64,000 nucleotides of DNA from Kitasatospora papulosa. GTDB taxonomy: Bacteria; Actinomycetota; Actinomycetes; Streptomycetales; Streptomycetaceae. Below, in pieces: positions 41,885 to 51,232 of this stretch; the first letter of the stretch is position 1; the number at the start of each line of letters is the position of its first letter. The notes beneath the pieces are model-generated. The model saw only the letters and a list, made by a program, of their open reading frames with translations. It did no database searches and was not told where the DNA came from. The DNA lies in contig NZ_JNYQ01000002.1 in assembly GCF_000717245.1 (NCBI RefSeq), forward strand, positions 124,001 to 188,000, read 5' to 3'. The position numbers and the translations under genes were made by a program.

Positions 41885-42538
41885 ATGACCGCTCCCCTTT
41901 CCCCGCCGCCCGGGCCACCCGACCCCGGGGAGGCGCGCACGAGCCTCACGCTCGCCGCCGCCGACGGGCCGGAGGCGCTGAGGGCGGACGCGGCCCGCAA
42001 TCGGGTGCTCCTGCTGGACGCCGCCTCGCGCCTCCTGGCCGACTGCGGGGCGGCCGACCTGACCATGGAATCCGTGGCCGCGGCCGCCGGGGTCGGCAAG
42101 GGCACCGTCTTCCGGCGCTTCAAGGACCGGACCGGCCTGCTCATCGCGCTGCTCGACCACCGGGAGTCCCTGCTGCAGGCCGCCTTCCTCTCGGGGCCGC
42201 CCCCCATGGGTCCCGACGCCCCGGCAGCCGAGCGTCTGCATGCCTTCGGCCCCGCCGTGATGCGCCACGAACGCGATCACCACGAGCTGATCCTGGCGTC
42301 CCGCACCGACCCGCTGCGCACCTTCTCCGTCCCCGCACAGCGTCTGAGACTCAGCCATGTCACCCTGCTGCTGCGCCAGGCGCACGCGGCCGGCCGGCCG
42401 GATCTGCTCGCGCACACCCTGCTGGGTTCGATCGACGCCCCCCTCGTCCACCATCTGACGTGCGAACGCGGCATGCCGGTCGAGCGGTTGGAGGAGGGCT
42501 GGCACGACCTGCTCATCCGCTACGGGGTGGAGCACTGA
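41885..42538 (+). CDS. TetR family transcriptional regulator
   Basis: 217 residues from ATG 41885, with TACCCT 6 bases upstream (leaderless); ATG 41858 would add 9 residues but overlaps the promoter. The HTH spans about 40-85 (AARNRVLLLDAASRLLADCGAADLTMESVAAAAGVGKGTVFRRFKDR). The C-terminal ligand domain is unassigned. The inverted repeat directly upstream suggests autorepression together with control of the FMN reductase. Confidence 0.93.
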   Translation: MTAPLSPPPGPPDPGEARTSLTLAAADGPEALRADAARNRVLLLDAASRLLADCGAADLTMESVAAAAGVGKGTVFRRFKDRTGLLIALLDHRESLLQAAFLSGPPPMGPDAPAAERLHAFGPAVMRHERDHHELILASRTDPLRTFSVPAQRLRLSHVTLLLRQAHAAGRPDLLAHTLLGSIDAPLVHHLTCERGMPVERLEEGWHDLLIRYGVEH

Positions 42539-42547
42539 CGGCGGCGC

Positions 42548-43756
42548 CTAGGGCCGCACCTGGATCAGGGCGTGCGTGCCGCTGGTACGCCACGCGTGAC
42601 CGGACCGCTCCAGTTCCTCGAGGGCCCGCGGCTCCAGCCCCACGACGACATCGGACTTGAGCGTCCGCAGCGCTGCGACGGGCCCGGGGAAGTACGCCGT
42701 GAGCTCCGTGAACGACGTGGTCCCGGGCCACAGCCGGTCACCCACCAGGCGCCGGTAGTTGAGGTCGCCCTTCAGGATCGTGAGCGCCGCCGAAGCGAGT
42801 TCCTCCCTCAGATCCCCGGGCATCCGTCCGTACGGGAACGGGGCGCAGAAGAACGCGTGGGCACGCACGTCGAGGCGTCCGGCACCCATGGCCTCCCGGA
42901 TCCGCCCGCCGATGGCGCCCGCCTCACCGGAAGCTCCGGCCAGCCGCCGCACACAGTCGGCGACATCGGCCGTCATGGCGTCGGAGACGTAGTACGGGCC
43001 GGGTTTCACATGCAGCACCACCCGGTCGGCGTGGCCGTGCCGGAGCAGGTGGTCGACGAGGACGAGATCGGGGATCAGCTCGCGCCCGGTGTTGTCGGCG
43101 ATCACGGCGACGGTGGCACGGGCCCCCGGCGGCAGGAGGCTCCACAGCGCCGCGCCGTCGTCGGCGACCAGGCCGCCGGCCGGCGTTCCGCCCGCCGGTT
43201 CGGGTGCGCCCCCCGGCCCGCGGAAGCCGAGGTCGGCCCGGTTGCCCCAGAGCGAGGCGTGGAGGAGCGCGGACGCCCGCTCGGCCGCGGGCAGGTGGAC
43301 GAGGTCGTCCAGGGCCCGGAGTTCCTCCTCGACCGTGCCACCACTCAGTTCGGCGCGCTTGAACGGGGCGAAGGGGTCGACGCCCCGCCACGGCCCCTCG
43401 CCGAAGTAGCCGACCGCGTCCAGGAGTCTGCGGTAGAAGTAGCTCTCACCCCAGAGGAACGGGGTGTCGAACCACGGGCGTCCGAGGTGCTCGCGCCCCC
43501 ACTCCAGCCAGAGGTCGCGGTCGGGACTCCCGTGGTCGAGTGGCTCGACGACGCCGTGGGCGATCTCGTGCAGCAGGGCGTCCAGGGCCCGGAGCTGCCG
43601 CGGGCCGTACGGGAAGGCGTCGCGCACCTGCTGGATCAACGCGGGGTGGCGCTCCGCCATGACGCTCCGGGCGAAGCTGCCCGGCTCCCGGAACGTGATC
43701 ACAGGGGGGAGGCCGGGGCCCTGCCCGGTCTCGTCAGCCGTTCGCGTATCGCCCAT
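42548..43756 (-). CDS. DUF89/ARMT1-like damage-control phosphatase family protein
   Basis: 402 residues from ATG 43756. Carries VIADNTGRELIPDLVLVDHLL, the DN metal motif of DUF89 phosphatases, later HVKPGPYYVSDAM, and LKGDLNYRRLVGD near the C-terminus (the conserved KGxxNY element). N-terminal all-helical part (LWLEWGREHLGRPWFDTPFLWGESYFYRRLLDAVGYF). Likely a metal-dependent phosphatase acting on damaged phosphometabolites; no methyltransferase activity can be inferred. 9 bp convergent to the TetR gene. Confidence 0.88.
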   Translation of the reverse strand: MGDTRTADETGQGPGLPPVITFREPGSFARSVMAERHPALIQQVRDAFPYGPRQLRALDALLHEIAHGVVEPLDHGSPDRDLWLEWGREHLGRPWFDTPFLWGESYFYRRLLDAVGYFGEGPWRGVDPFAPFKRAELSGGTVEEELRALDDLVHLPAAERASALLHASLWGNRADLGFRGPGGAPEPAGGTPAGGLVADDGAALWSLLPPGARATVAVIADNTGRELIPDLVLVDHLLRHGHADRVVLHVKPGPYYVSDAMTADVADCVRRLAGASGEAGAIGGRIREAMGAGRLDVRAHAFFCAPFPYGRMPGDLREELASAALTILKGDLNYRRLVGDRLWPGTTSFTELTAYFPGPVAALRTLKSDVVVGLEPRALEELERSGHAWRTSGTHALIQVRP

Positions 43757-43930
43757 GCGCCCAGTCTGCCCGGTGGGAGGGCACGCGTCGTGCGGCGGTG
43801 CGCGTGTCCGTCGAGGGCGGGACACCGGACGGCCAACGGCCCTGGCGGAACCGGCACATGAACGGCCCGGGCCGTGGCTACGATATACAGCGACTCAGAT
43901 GACTTACCCCAGGAAAGGGACCCCGCACCC

Positions 43931-45844
43931 ATGCCGGCCGAGACATTCGAGTTTCAGGTAGAAGCGCGCCAGCTCCTGCAGATGATGATCCATTCGATTT
44001 ACTCGAACAAGGACGTATTCCTGCGTGAGCTCATTTCCAATTCCTCTGACGCGTTGGACAAGCTGCGACTTGAGACTCTCCGTGACGACTCGCTCCAGGC
44101 GGACACGTCCGACCTCCATATCGCCATCGAGGCCGACCAGGAGAAGCGCACACTGACCGTGCGCGACAACGGCATCGGAATGTCGCACGACGAGGTCGTG
44201 CAGCTGATCGGGACGATCGCAAATTCCGGTACGGCGAAATTCCTCCAGGAACTGAAGGACGCCAAGGACGCCACCGCTTCCGAGGAGCTCATCGGACAGT
44301 TCGGTGTCGGGTTCTATTCGAGCTTCATGGTCGCCGACGAGGTCACCCTGCTGACCCGGCGAACGGGCGAGAACACCGGTACGCGCTGGCAGTCCAGCGG
44401 TGAGGGCACCTACACCGTCGAGTCCGTCGAGGACGCGCCGCAGGGCACCTCGGTCACCCTGCGGCTCAAGCCCGAGGACACCGAGGACAAGCTCTTCGAC
44501 TACACCTCTCCCTGGAAGATCAGGGAAATCGTCAAGCGGTACTCGGACTTCATCACCTGGCCCATCCGCATGGCGGCGACAGGTGCCGAGGAGGGCGAGG
44601 AGCCCGGGACCGAGACGGTCAACTCGATGAAGGCCCTGTGGGCCCGGTCGAAGGACTCCGTGACCGATGAGGAGTACAGCGAGCTGTACAAGCACATCAG
44701 TCACGACTGGACCGACCCGCTCGAAACCATCCGCATGCAGGCGGAGGGGACGTTCGAATACCAGGCACTGCTGTTCCTGCCGTCCCACGCGCCGCAGGAC
44801 CTGTTCATGCAGGACCACAAGCGCGGAGTGCAGCTCTATGTGAAGCGCGTGTTCATCATGGACGACTGCGAAGCGCTCATGCCGACGTATCTGCGCTTCG
44901 TGAAGGGCGTGGTCGACGCCCAGGACCTCTCGCTCAACGTGTCACGCGAGATCCTGCAGCAGGACCGCCAGATCGAGATGATGCGGCGCCGGCTGGTCAA
45001 GAAGGTGCTCTCGACGGTCAAGGACATGCGGTCCGGCAGCCCCGAGAAGTACGACACCTTCTGGAAGGAATTCGGCCGCGTCCTCAAGGAGGGCCTGTTC
45101 CAGGACTTCGAGAACCGCGACGCGATCCTGGAGATCTCCTCGTTCGCCTCGACCCAGGACGAGGAGGGGCTGACCACCCTGCGCTCGTACGTCGAGCGGA
45201 TGAAGGAGGGCCAGGAGCAGATCTACTACATGACCGGCGAGTCGCGCGCGGCCATGGAGAGCTCTCCTCACATGGAGGCCTTCCGCGCCAAGGGCTTCGA
45301 GGTCCTGCTGCTCACCGACCCCGTCGACGAGGTCTGGGTCCAGTCCGTCCCCGAGTTCGACGGCAAGCCTCTCCAGTCCATCTCCAAGGGCGAGGTCGAC
45401 CTGGACACCGACGAGGAGAAGAAGGAGGTCGAGGCCGAGCGCGAGAAGCAGCAGCAGGACTACGCCGGTCTGCTGACCTGGATGACGGAGCAGCTCGGCG
45501 ACACCGTGAAGGAGGTGCGTCTCTCCTCGCGGCTCACCGTCTCGCCCGCCTGCATCGTCTCGGACACGCACGATGTCACTCCGGCGCTGGAGAACATGTA
45601 CCGCGCCATGGGCCAGGAGGTGCCGCAGATCAAGCGCATCCTCGAACTCAACCCCTCGCACGCCCTCATCAGCGGACTGAAGAAGGCGTACACCGAGCGG
45701 AAGGACGAGGAGGGCGCCGGGACCGAACTCGCGGAGACGGCCGAGCTCGTCCACGGGCTGGCGCTGCTCTCCGACGGCGGCGAGCTGAGTGACCCCTCGC
45801 GCTTCAGCAGGCTGATGGCGGACCGCCTGGAGCGCACGCTCTGA
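43931..45844 (+). CDS. htpG: Molecular chaperone HtpG (Hsp90)
   Basis: 637 residues from ATG 43931 (MPAETFEFQVEARQLLQMM), with AGGAAAGGGA upstream. GHKL ATPase motifs: ELISNSSDALDKLR (catalytic Glu and Asn), VRDNGIGMSHDEV, and GQFGVGFYSSF. Middle and C-terminal dimerisation domains are complete; ends MADRLERTL. ATP-dependent chaperone for late folding of client proteins. No HspR or CIRCE repeat seen upstream. Followed by a strong terminator. Confidence 0.96.
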   Translation: MPAETFEFQVEARQLLQMMIHSIYSNKDVFLRELISNSSDALDKLRLETLRDDSLQADTSDLHIAIEADQEKRTLTVRDNGIGMSHDEVVQLIGTIANSGTAKFLQELKDAKDATASEELIGQFGVGFYSSFMVADEVTLLTRRTGENTGTRWQSSGEGTYTVESVEDAPQGTSVTLRLKPEDTEDKLFDYTSPWKIREIVKRYSDFITWPIRMAATGAEEGEEPGTETVNSMKALWARSKDSVTDEEYSELYKHISHDWTDPLETIRMQAEGTFEYQALLFLPSHAPQDLFMQDHKRGVQLYVKRVFIMDDCEALMPTYLRFVKGVVDAQDLSLNVSREILQQDRQIEMMRRRLVKKVLSTVKDMRSGSPEKYDTFWKEFGRVLKEGLFQDFENRDAILEISSFASTQDEEGLTTLRSYVERMKEGQEQIYYMTGESRAAMESSPHMEAFRAKGFEVLLLTDPVDEVWVQSVPEFDGKPLQSISKGEVDLDTDEEKKEVEAEREKQQQDYAGLLTWMTEQLGDTVKEVRLSSRLTVSPACIVSDTHDVTPALENMYRAMGQEVPQIKRILELNPSHALISGLKKAYTERKDEEGAGTELAETAELVHGLALLSDGGELSDPSRFSRLMADRLERTL

Positions 45845-45863
45845 CGTCTCCCGCCCTCCCTGC

Positions 45864-45896
45864 ACCGCGGCCGCCAGGCTTCCTGGCGGCCGCGGT
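45864..45896 (+). terminator. 15-bp terminator after htpG
   Basis: ACCGCGGCCGCCAGG (45864-45878) and CCTGGCGGCCGCGGT (45882-45896) around a 3-base loop. Confidence 0.85.
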
Positions 45897-46203
45897 CGCA
45901 TGCGGCGCCGAAGGGCTCGGAGGCGGTACGAGGACGGCCGGTGCCCGAACATCCGAACAGACGGTGTTCCCCTCAAGGTGACGCAGAGGAGTCGTGCGGG
46001 CCGTCTTCATGCCCCGTAACTTCACCGTTTCGAGGGCCTGTCGGAGGTTTATCTACGCGCGGAGCATCGACGACCGAACGATCCTTCGGGCATATCAGAC
46101 GACTTTTCGCGCGGCCATTACCGCCGGGTACCGGAAGCTGCTAAAAACGTGCTCGCCCCACGAACTTCCCCCTCGTCCCCCACATTTCGAAGGGCTGGCA
46201 GCC
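45897..46203. other. Upstream region of the lipase gene
   Basis: 307 bp. In frame with the lipase there are upstream ATGs (45994 onward), but the translation there lacks secretion features, and the signal peptide only makes sense from 46204. The A+T-richer part around 46030-46160 likely includes the promoter. Confidence 0.45.
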
Positions 46204-46998
46204 ATGTCAGTACGAACCTTCCGGGCGTCCGTCTTCACCCTCGCGATCGCCGCAGTGGCCGCGCTCGGCGTCGCACAACCGGCATCCGCCGCCGGCGAGA
46301 ACTATGTCGCTCTCGGTGACTCCTACTCCTCCGGAGTGGGCGCCGGGAGCTACACGTCGGAGAGCGGCGACTGCAAGCGCAGCACCAACGCCTACCCCTA
46401 CCTCTGGAAGAACGCGAACGCCCCGTCGTCGTTCGCGTTCGTCGCCTGTTCGGGCGCCACGACGGCCTCCGTGTCCAGCGGCCAGCTGGGCGCGCTCAGT
46501 TCGTCGACCACGCTCGTCAGCGTCACGGCGGGAGGCAACGACGTCGGGTTCGCGGACGTCATGCAGACATGCGTCCTGCAGAGCGAGGCAACCTGTGTGA
46601 GCCGGGTGAACACGGCGGTCTCCGCGATCCAGAACTCGCTGCCGGGCAAGCTCGACTCCCTCTACACGGGCATCCGTTCGCGGGCTCCGCAGGCCCATGT
46701 GGTGGTGCTCGGATACCCCCGCTTCTACAAGCTGTCGGGTACCTGCATCGCCGGCCTCACCGAGGCCGAGCGGGGAGCGATCAACAACGCCTCGGACGTG
46801 CTCAACGGGGTGCTGGCCAAGCGGGCGGCCAACTCGGGGTTCACCTTCTCCAGCGTCGTGGACGAGTTCACCGGGCACGAGCTCTGCTCGGGTGACGCGT
46901 GGATCCACAGCGTGTCCATCCCGGTCACCAACTCGTACCACCCGAAGGCGATCGGGCAGTCGGGCGGCTATCTGCCGGCCTTCCGCTCCGCGGCGTAG
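46204..46998 (+). CDS. Secreted SGNH-family lipase/esterase
   Basis: 264 residues. Signal peptide of ~29 residues ending ASA before AGENYVALGDS. Block I GDSYSSG with nucleophile Ser40; block III TAGGNDVGF; block V NSYHPKAIGQ with the catalytic His. Six cysteines in the mature part (GDCKRS, VACSG, TCV, TCVS, TCIAG, ELCSGD) suggest three disulfides, as in the Streptomyces coelicolor/albidoflavus extracellular lipases. Hydrolyses acyl esters or phospholipids outside the cell. Confidence 0.94.
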   Translation: MSVRTFRASVFTLAIAAVAALGVAQPASAAGENYVALGDSYSSGVGAGSYTSESGDCKRSTNAYPYLWKNANAPSSFAFVACSGATTASVSSGQLGALSSSTTLVSVTAGGNDVGFADVMQTCVLQSEATCVSRVNTAVSAIQNSLPGKLDSLYTGIRSRAPQAHVVVLGYPRFYKLSGTCIAGLTEAERGAINNASDVLNGVLAKRAANSGFTFSSVVDEFTGHELCSGDAWIHSVSIPVTNSYHPKAIGQSGGYLPAFRSAA

Positions 46999-47030
46999 CG
47001 CGCGTAGAACCGGCGCGCCCGGGCGGACAC

Positions 47031-47063
47031 GGCGGCACCACCGGCCCGACCGGAGGTGCCGCC
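47031..47063 (+). terminator. Hairpin after the lipase gene
   Basis: GGCGGCACCACCGG (47031-47044) pairs with CCGGAGGTGCCGCC (47050-47063) with one mismatch. Confidence 0.7.
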
Positions 47064-47099
47064 GTACGGCGGGCAGGCGCCGGGAAGCAGATCCCGGGC

Positions 47100-47519
47100 T
47101 CAGTAGCGCTCGACCAGGTGCTCACGGCCTGCGGGAGGCTCGCAGGACTCGGGCCAGAAGTCCGTGACCCCGTCGATCCTGCCGTCCTCGTCGAAGGTGA
47201 AGAAGTGGATGGCGTGCGTCTCCTCCGACCCGAGGGTGACCAGCGTCCTGGCGGCGGCCTGGCGCCCCTCCCCGTCGGTCACGATCCGCTCGATCCGGAC
47301 CTGCCGGGCCCCCGGGTGCTCCCGGTTGAACCGGACGTAGCGCTCCTTGCCGAGTATGCGCTCGCGGCTCTGCGGCAGCTCGTACACCACGTCGTCGGCG
47401 AGGGTGGCGGCGAAGGCGGCCCAGTCCCGCGCCCCGGCCGCGGCCCAGTACGCCTCCACAGCGACCCGCTCCCGAGCCGCCCACCACGCCACACCCGTGC
47501 CACCACTCGTCCCAGTCAT
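47100..47519 (-). CDS. NTF2-like (SnoaL/nuclear transport factor 2) family protein
   Basis: 139 residues from ATG 47519. VEAYWAAAGARDWAAFAATLADDVVYELPQSRERILGKERYVRFNREHPG and FFTFDEDGRIDGVTDFWPES are the cone-fold helix-strand pattern. Similar small proteins are isomerases, hydrolases or scaffolds; nothing here fixes a substrate. Lies 52 bp after the methyltransferase on the same strand and may be co-transcribed. Confidence 0.82.
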   Translation of the reverse strand: MTGTSGGTGVAWWAARERVAVEAYWAAAGARDWAAFAATLADDVVYELPQSRERILGKERYVRFNREHPGARQVRIERIVTDGEGRQAAARTLVTLGSEETHAIHFFTFDEDGRIDGVTDFWPESCEPPAGREHLVERY

Positions 47520-47571
47520 GCCACCGAGTGTGGCGCCCGCCACTGACATCCGCGGTGACGCCGGGCCTCAA

Positions 47572-48408
47572 TCAGCCTCTGACCTGCCGCGACGCCTTGA
47601 TCGAGTACATCATCGGGATGCGCGGACGGTCCGACGGGAACCGGTAGTACCCGTCTCCTCCTCGCTTCAGCACCTGGTACCGCGGGAAGAGGGACGCGTC
47701 GTGCTCGTGCAGGAACTCGATCCGCAGTCCCGCCGCCGCGAGCGCCGAGACCACCTCGCCCACCGGGTGCTGCCACTCGACGCTGCGGTTGTGGACGGTC
47801 ACGGCGTCGAGGTCGGCATAGGTGCCGGGCGAATCGTCCACCCATGCCTCCCTGCTGAAGTAGTCGTACGTGACCGTCGAGCCCGTCTCGTCGTCCAGGC
47901 AGTCGGTGAACGGATGGAACTCGGCGAGGTAGAGAAATCCTCCGGGTGCCACCAGCGAGGCGGCGACCTCGGCCCAACGCGTGACGTCCGGTAGCCAGTT
48001 CAGTGCGCCGAGCCCGGTGTAGACGATGTCGTACGACGAGTCCGGGACCGCCTGGGCCGCGTCGTACACGTCGGCCCCGACGAAAGCCGCACGGTCCGCC
48101 GGGAGCTCCAGCGAGCGGGCCAGGCCGCGAGCCGTCTCGACGGCCGGCCCGGAGAAGTCGAGGCCCACGACGTGGGCCGCTCCGTGGCGGGCCCAGGACA
48201 GGGTGTCCAGTCCGATGTGGCACTGGAGGTGCAGCAGTGTCCGGCCGGTCACGTCACCGACCTCCGCCAGCTCGAAGTCACGCAGGGCGTCCCGGCCGGC
48301 CAGGAAGGCGTCCAGACCGTAGAAGTCACCGGCCGCGTGGATGGGCACACGCTCGTCCCAGCGCGCGCGGTTGATCTCGTGCCAGTCCTCAGGTGTCGGT
48401 GCGTACAT
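47572..48408 (-). CDS. Class I SAM-dependent methyltransferase
   Basis: 278 residues. LLHLQCHIGLDTLSWARHG is the SAM-binding motif I region (LQCHxGxD type), VVGLDFSGPAVETAR the motif II acid, and YDIVYTGLGALNWLPDVTRWAEVAASLVAPGGFLYLAEFHP the later motifs. Small-molecule methyltransferase of unknown substrate. Two DnaA-box-like sequences lie just upstream (48418-48457). Confidence 0.9.
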   Translation of the reverse strand: MYAPTPEDWHEINRARWDERVPIHAAGDFYGLDAFLAGRDALRDFELAEVGDVTGRTLLHLQCHIGLDTLSWARHGAAHVVGLDFSGPAVETARGLARSLELPADRAAFVGADVYDAAQAVPDSSYDIVYTGLGALNWLPDVTRWAEVAASLVAPGGFLYLAEFHPFTDCLDDETGSTVTYDYFSREAWVDDSPGTYADLDAVTVHNRSVEWQHPVGEVVSALAAAGLRIEFLHEHDASLFPRYQVLKRGGDGYYRFPSDRPRIPMMYSIKASRQVRG

Positions 48409-48417
48409 GCGCGAAAG

Positions 48418-48457
48418 TTACCCACAGGCCGGGGGCGGGTGCGAACAGTTATCCACA
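48418..48457 (+). promoter_or_regulatory. Two DnaA-box-like sequences
   Basis: TTACCCACA (48418-48426) and TTATCCACA (48449-48457) in the 89-bp divergent gap between the methyltransferase and the S9 peptidase. The second equals the E. coli consensus. Confidence 0.4.
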
Positions 48458-48497
48458 GACCGCACGGTGTTGTGGCCACATCGGGTTGGATGGGGGC

Positions 48498-50390
48498 ATG
48501 AGCGACACACAGAACGACGCGTCCGTACCGGAGCGGGAGCAGGAACCGCCACAGTGGGAGCAGCGTTTCCGCGCCGCGCGGGTGTCCCTGCCCGACTGGG
48601 CCGAGGACGCTCCCGACCGCGCGCTCTTCGTCTCCAACGCCACCGGTACGTACGAGCTGTACGCCTGGGACCGGGCGACCGGGAAGCAGCGGCAGGTGAC
48701 GGACCGGCCCAACGGCACGACCGACGGGGTGCTGACGCCGGACGGCCGGACCGTCTGGTGGTTCGCCGACACGGACGGCGACGAGTTCGGCGTGTGGATG
48801 CGGCAGCCCTTCGAGGGCGGCCCTGACGAGCCGGCCACGCCCGGCCTGGAGCCGTCCTATCCGGCGGGCCTCGCGATCGGACGGGACGGCACGGCCGTGG
48901 TCGGCCGCTCGACCGACGAGGACGGCACGACCGTCCACCTGGTGGCTCCGGGAGCGGACCCGGTCGTCATCTACCGGCACCGTGAGTCGGCCGGGGTCGG
49001 CGACCTCTCCCACGACGGGACACTGATCGCCCTGGAACACACCGAGCACGGTGACGCCATGCACTCCGCGCTGCGCGTGGTCCGCCCCGACGGTTCCACG
49101 GTCGCCGAGCTCGACGACACCGAGGGCGGCACGAAGGAGCTGGGCCTCGCGGTGCTGGGCTTCGCCCCGGTGGCGGGGGACACCCGGCTGCTGGTCGGGC
49201 ACCAGCGGCGCGGACGGTGGGAACCGATGATCTGGGATCCGGTGACGGGGACGCAGACGGACCTGCCGGTCGACCTGCCCGGTGACACGGGAGCGGAGTG
49301 GTATCCGGACGGATCCGCGCTGCTGATCGAGCACAGCTTCGAGGCCCGCAGCGAGCTCTGGCGCTACGAGCCGGGTGCCGCGGCGCCGGTCCGGGTCGAG
49401 ACCCCCTCAGGCACGGTGTCGGGCGCCACGGCCCGTCCTGACGGCACGGTGGAGTATCTGTGGTCGTCGGCCGCGCAGCCGCCCGCCGTGCGCTCCACGG
49501 GGGGCTCCGTCGTGCTCGACCCTCCGGGCGCCAAGGCTCCGGCGTCGGTGCCGGTCCGGGACGCCTGGGTGGACGGCCCCGGTGGCCGCATCCACGCCCT
49601 GGTGCAGACCCCGGCCACCGGTGACGGACCGTTCCCGACGGTCTTCGAGATACACGGTGGGCCCACCTGGCACGACAGCGACGCCTTCGCGTCGGGTCCC
49701 GCCGCCTGGGTGGACCACGGCTTCGCCGTCGTGCGGGTCAACTACCGCGGTTCGACGGGATACGGCCGCGCCTGGACCGACGCCCTCAAGCACCGCGTCG
49801 GGCTGATCGAGCTGGAGGACATCGCTGCCGTCCGGGAATGGGCGGTGAAGTCGGGGCTGGCGGACCCGGAGCGGCTCGTCCTGGCAGGCGGCTCGTGGGG
49901 CGGCTACCTGACGCTGCTCGGCCTCGGTACGCAGCCGGACGCCTGGGCCCTCGGGCTGGCAGCGGTGCCCGTCGCCGACTACGTCACCGCCTATCACGAC
50001 GAGATGGAAGCGCTGAAGGCGATGGACCGCACACTGCTGGGCGGTACACCGGAGGAGGTCCCCGAGCGCTTCGAGGCCTCGTCCCCGCTGACCTACGTGG
50101 ACGCCGTGCGCGCCCCGGTCTACATCTCGGCCGGCGTCAACGACCCGCGCTGCCCCATCCGTCAGGTGGAGAACTACGTGGACCGCCTCGCCGCCCGTGA
50201 CGCCGTCCACGAGGTGTACCGCTACGACGCGGGGCACGGCTCGCTCGTCGTGGAGGAACGGATCAAGCAGGTGCGGCTGGAGCTGGACTTCGCGCTGCGC
50301 CACCTCGGACAGGCGTCGGCCGAGGCCCGGGATGGCGGCGGGGACGGCGGCCGGGGGAAGGACCCGGAGGAGGCGACGCCCACGGCGTAA
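48498..50390 (+). CDS. S9 family prolyl-oligopeptidase-like serine peptidase
   Basis: 630 residues from ATG 48498 (GGATGGGGGC upstream). The N-terminal beta-propeller (about 30-390, e.g. NATGTYELYAWDRATG, YPDGSALLIEHSFEARSELW) is followed by an alpha/beta-hydrolase domain: FEIHGGPTW, nucleophile Ser466 in GGSWGGY, Asp in GVNDPRCP, His in DAGHGSL. No signal peptide, so an intracellular dipeptidyl or acylaminoacyl peptidase. Low-complexity Gly/Asp tail. Confidence 0.92.
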   Translation: MSDTQNDASVPEREQEPPQWEQRFRAARVSLPDWAEDAPDRALFVSNATGTYELYAWDRATGKQRQVTDRPNGTTDGVLTPDGRTVWWFADTDGDEFGVWMRQPFEGGPDEPATPGLEPSYPAGLAIGRDGTAVVGRSTDEDGTTVHLVAPGADPVVIYRHRESAGVGDLSHDGTLIALEHTEHGDAMHSALRVVRPDGSTVAELDDTEGGTKELGLAVLGFAPVAGDTRLLVGHQRRGRWEPMIWDPVTGTQTDLPVDLPGDTGAEWYPDGSALLIEHSFEARSELWRYEPGAAAPVRVETPSGTVSGATARPDGTVEYLWSSAAQPPAVRSTGGSVVLDPPGAKAPASVPVRDAWVDGPGGRIHALVQTPATGDGPFPTVFEIHGGPTWHDSDAFASGPAAWVDHGFAVVRVNYRGSTGYGRAWTDALKHRVGLIELEDIAAVREWAVKSGLADPERLVLAGGSWGGYLTLLGLGTQPDAWALGLAAVPVADYVTAYHDEMEALKAMDRTLLGGTPEEVPERFEASSPLTYVDAVRAPVYISAGVNDPRCPIRQVENYVDRLAARDAVHEVYRYDAGHGSLVVEERIKQVRLELDFALRHLGQASAEARDGGGDGGRGKDPEEATPTA

Positions 50391-50409
50391 GGGCCGGATA
50401 AATGGTGCA

Positions 50410-50435
50410 CCCCGCTCCGGGGGCCCGGAGCGGGG
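50410..50435 (+). terminator. Terminator between S9 peptidase and SURF1 genes
   Basis: CCCCGCTCCGG (50410-50420) and CCGGAGCGGGG (50425-50435), 11 bp, loop GGGC. It leaves only 17 bp to the next GTG start, so the SURF1 promoter must overlap it or SURF1 depends on read-through. Confidence 0.78.
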
Positions 50436-50452
50436 AACCGTAACGTGGAGGG

Positions 50453-51232
50453 GTGTACCGGTTCCTGCTGACCCCGCGATGGTGGGGGATCAACCTCTTC
50501 GTCGTGCTGGCCATCCCGTTCTGCGTGTTCATGGGCACCTGGCAGCTCGGCCGTTTCGAGGACCGCGTGCAGACGCACGAGATGGCCGAGAAGCGCCCCG
50601 ATCCGGGCACCCGCTCCCCGAAGCCGCTCGGCGACCTGCTTCCCGTGAGCACGGAGACCTCCGGCCGCCCCGCCGTGGCGACGGGGACGTACTCCGACCA
50701 GTTCCTGGTTCCCGGCCGCAAGCTCGACGACCGTGACGGCTTCTACGTGCTGGATCTGCTGCGCACGGACAGCGGCAAGGCCCTGCCGGTCGTGAGGGGC
50801 TGGCTGGCGGGCAGCCCGGGCAGCACCCCGGTGCCCGCCCCGCCGGCCGGCGAGGTCACCGTGACCGGCGATCTGCAGGCCTCGGAGAACAGCGGCACCA
50901 CCGGCGTCGATGTCAGTGGCGGGCTCCCCGAGGGCCAGCTGGGCATGATCAGCGCGGCCTCCCTGGTGAACCTCGTCCCCTACGACGTCTACGACGCCTG
51001 GGTGACTCTGCCCGAGCCGGACGCGGGCGGGACGAGTGGTGGCATGAAGCCGGTGCCCGCGGCGGCCGCGCAGGGCAGCGGGCTCGATCTGAAGGCCTTC
51101 CAGAACCTCGGTTACACCGGTGAGTGGTTCGTGTTCGCCGGCTTCGTGCTGTTCATGTGGTTCCGCCTCGTGCGTCGCGAGGCGGAGGCGGCCCGCGACG
51201 TACAGCTGGGACTCGCGGCCGACGCCGACTGA
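50453..51232 (+). CDS. SURF1 family cytochrome-oxidase assembly protein
   Basis: 259 residues from GTG 50453. Two terminal transmembrane helices (WWGINLFVVLAIPFCVFMGTWQLGRF, and EWFVFAGFVLFMWFRLVRRE) enclose an extracytoplasmic domain with VRGWLAGS and GDLQASEN, the SURF1 arrangement. Helps haem insertion or assembly of aa3 oxidase. The start is odd: GGAGGG abuts the GTG and TAACGT stands 6 bases before it. Confidence 0.9.
   Translation: MYRFLLTPRWWGINLFVVLAIPFCVFMGTWQLGRFEDRVQTHEMAEKRPDPGTRSPKPLGDLLPVSTETSGRPAVATGTYSDQFLVPGRKLDDRDGFYVLDLLRTDSGKALPVVRGWLAGSPGSTPVPAPPAGEVTVTGDLQASENSGTTGVDVSGGLPEGQLGMISAASLVNLVPYDVYDAWVTLPEPDAGGTSGGMKPVPAAAAQGSGLDLKAFQNLGYTGEWFVFAGFVLFMWFRLVRREAEAARDVQLGLAADAD

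Noticed and set aside
43757..43930. HspR or CIRCE-type heat-shock operator before htpG
   Set aside because: Searched by eye for CTTGAGT-N7-ACTCAAG and TTAGCACTC-N9-GAGTGCTAA; neither is present.
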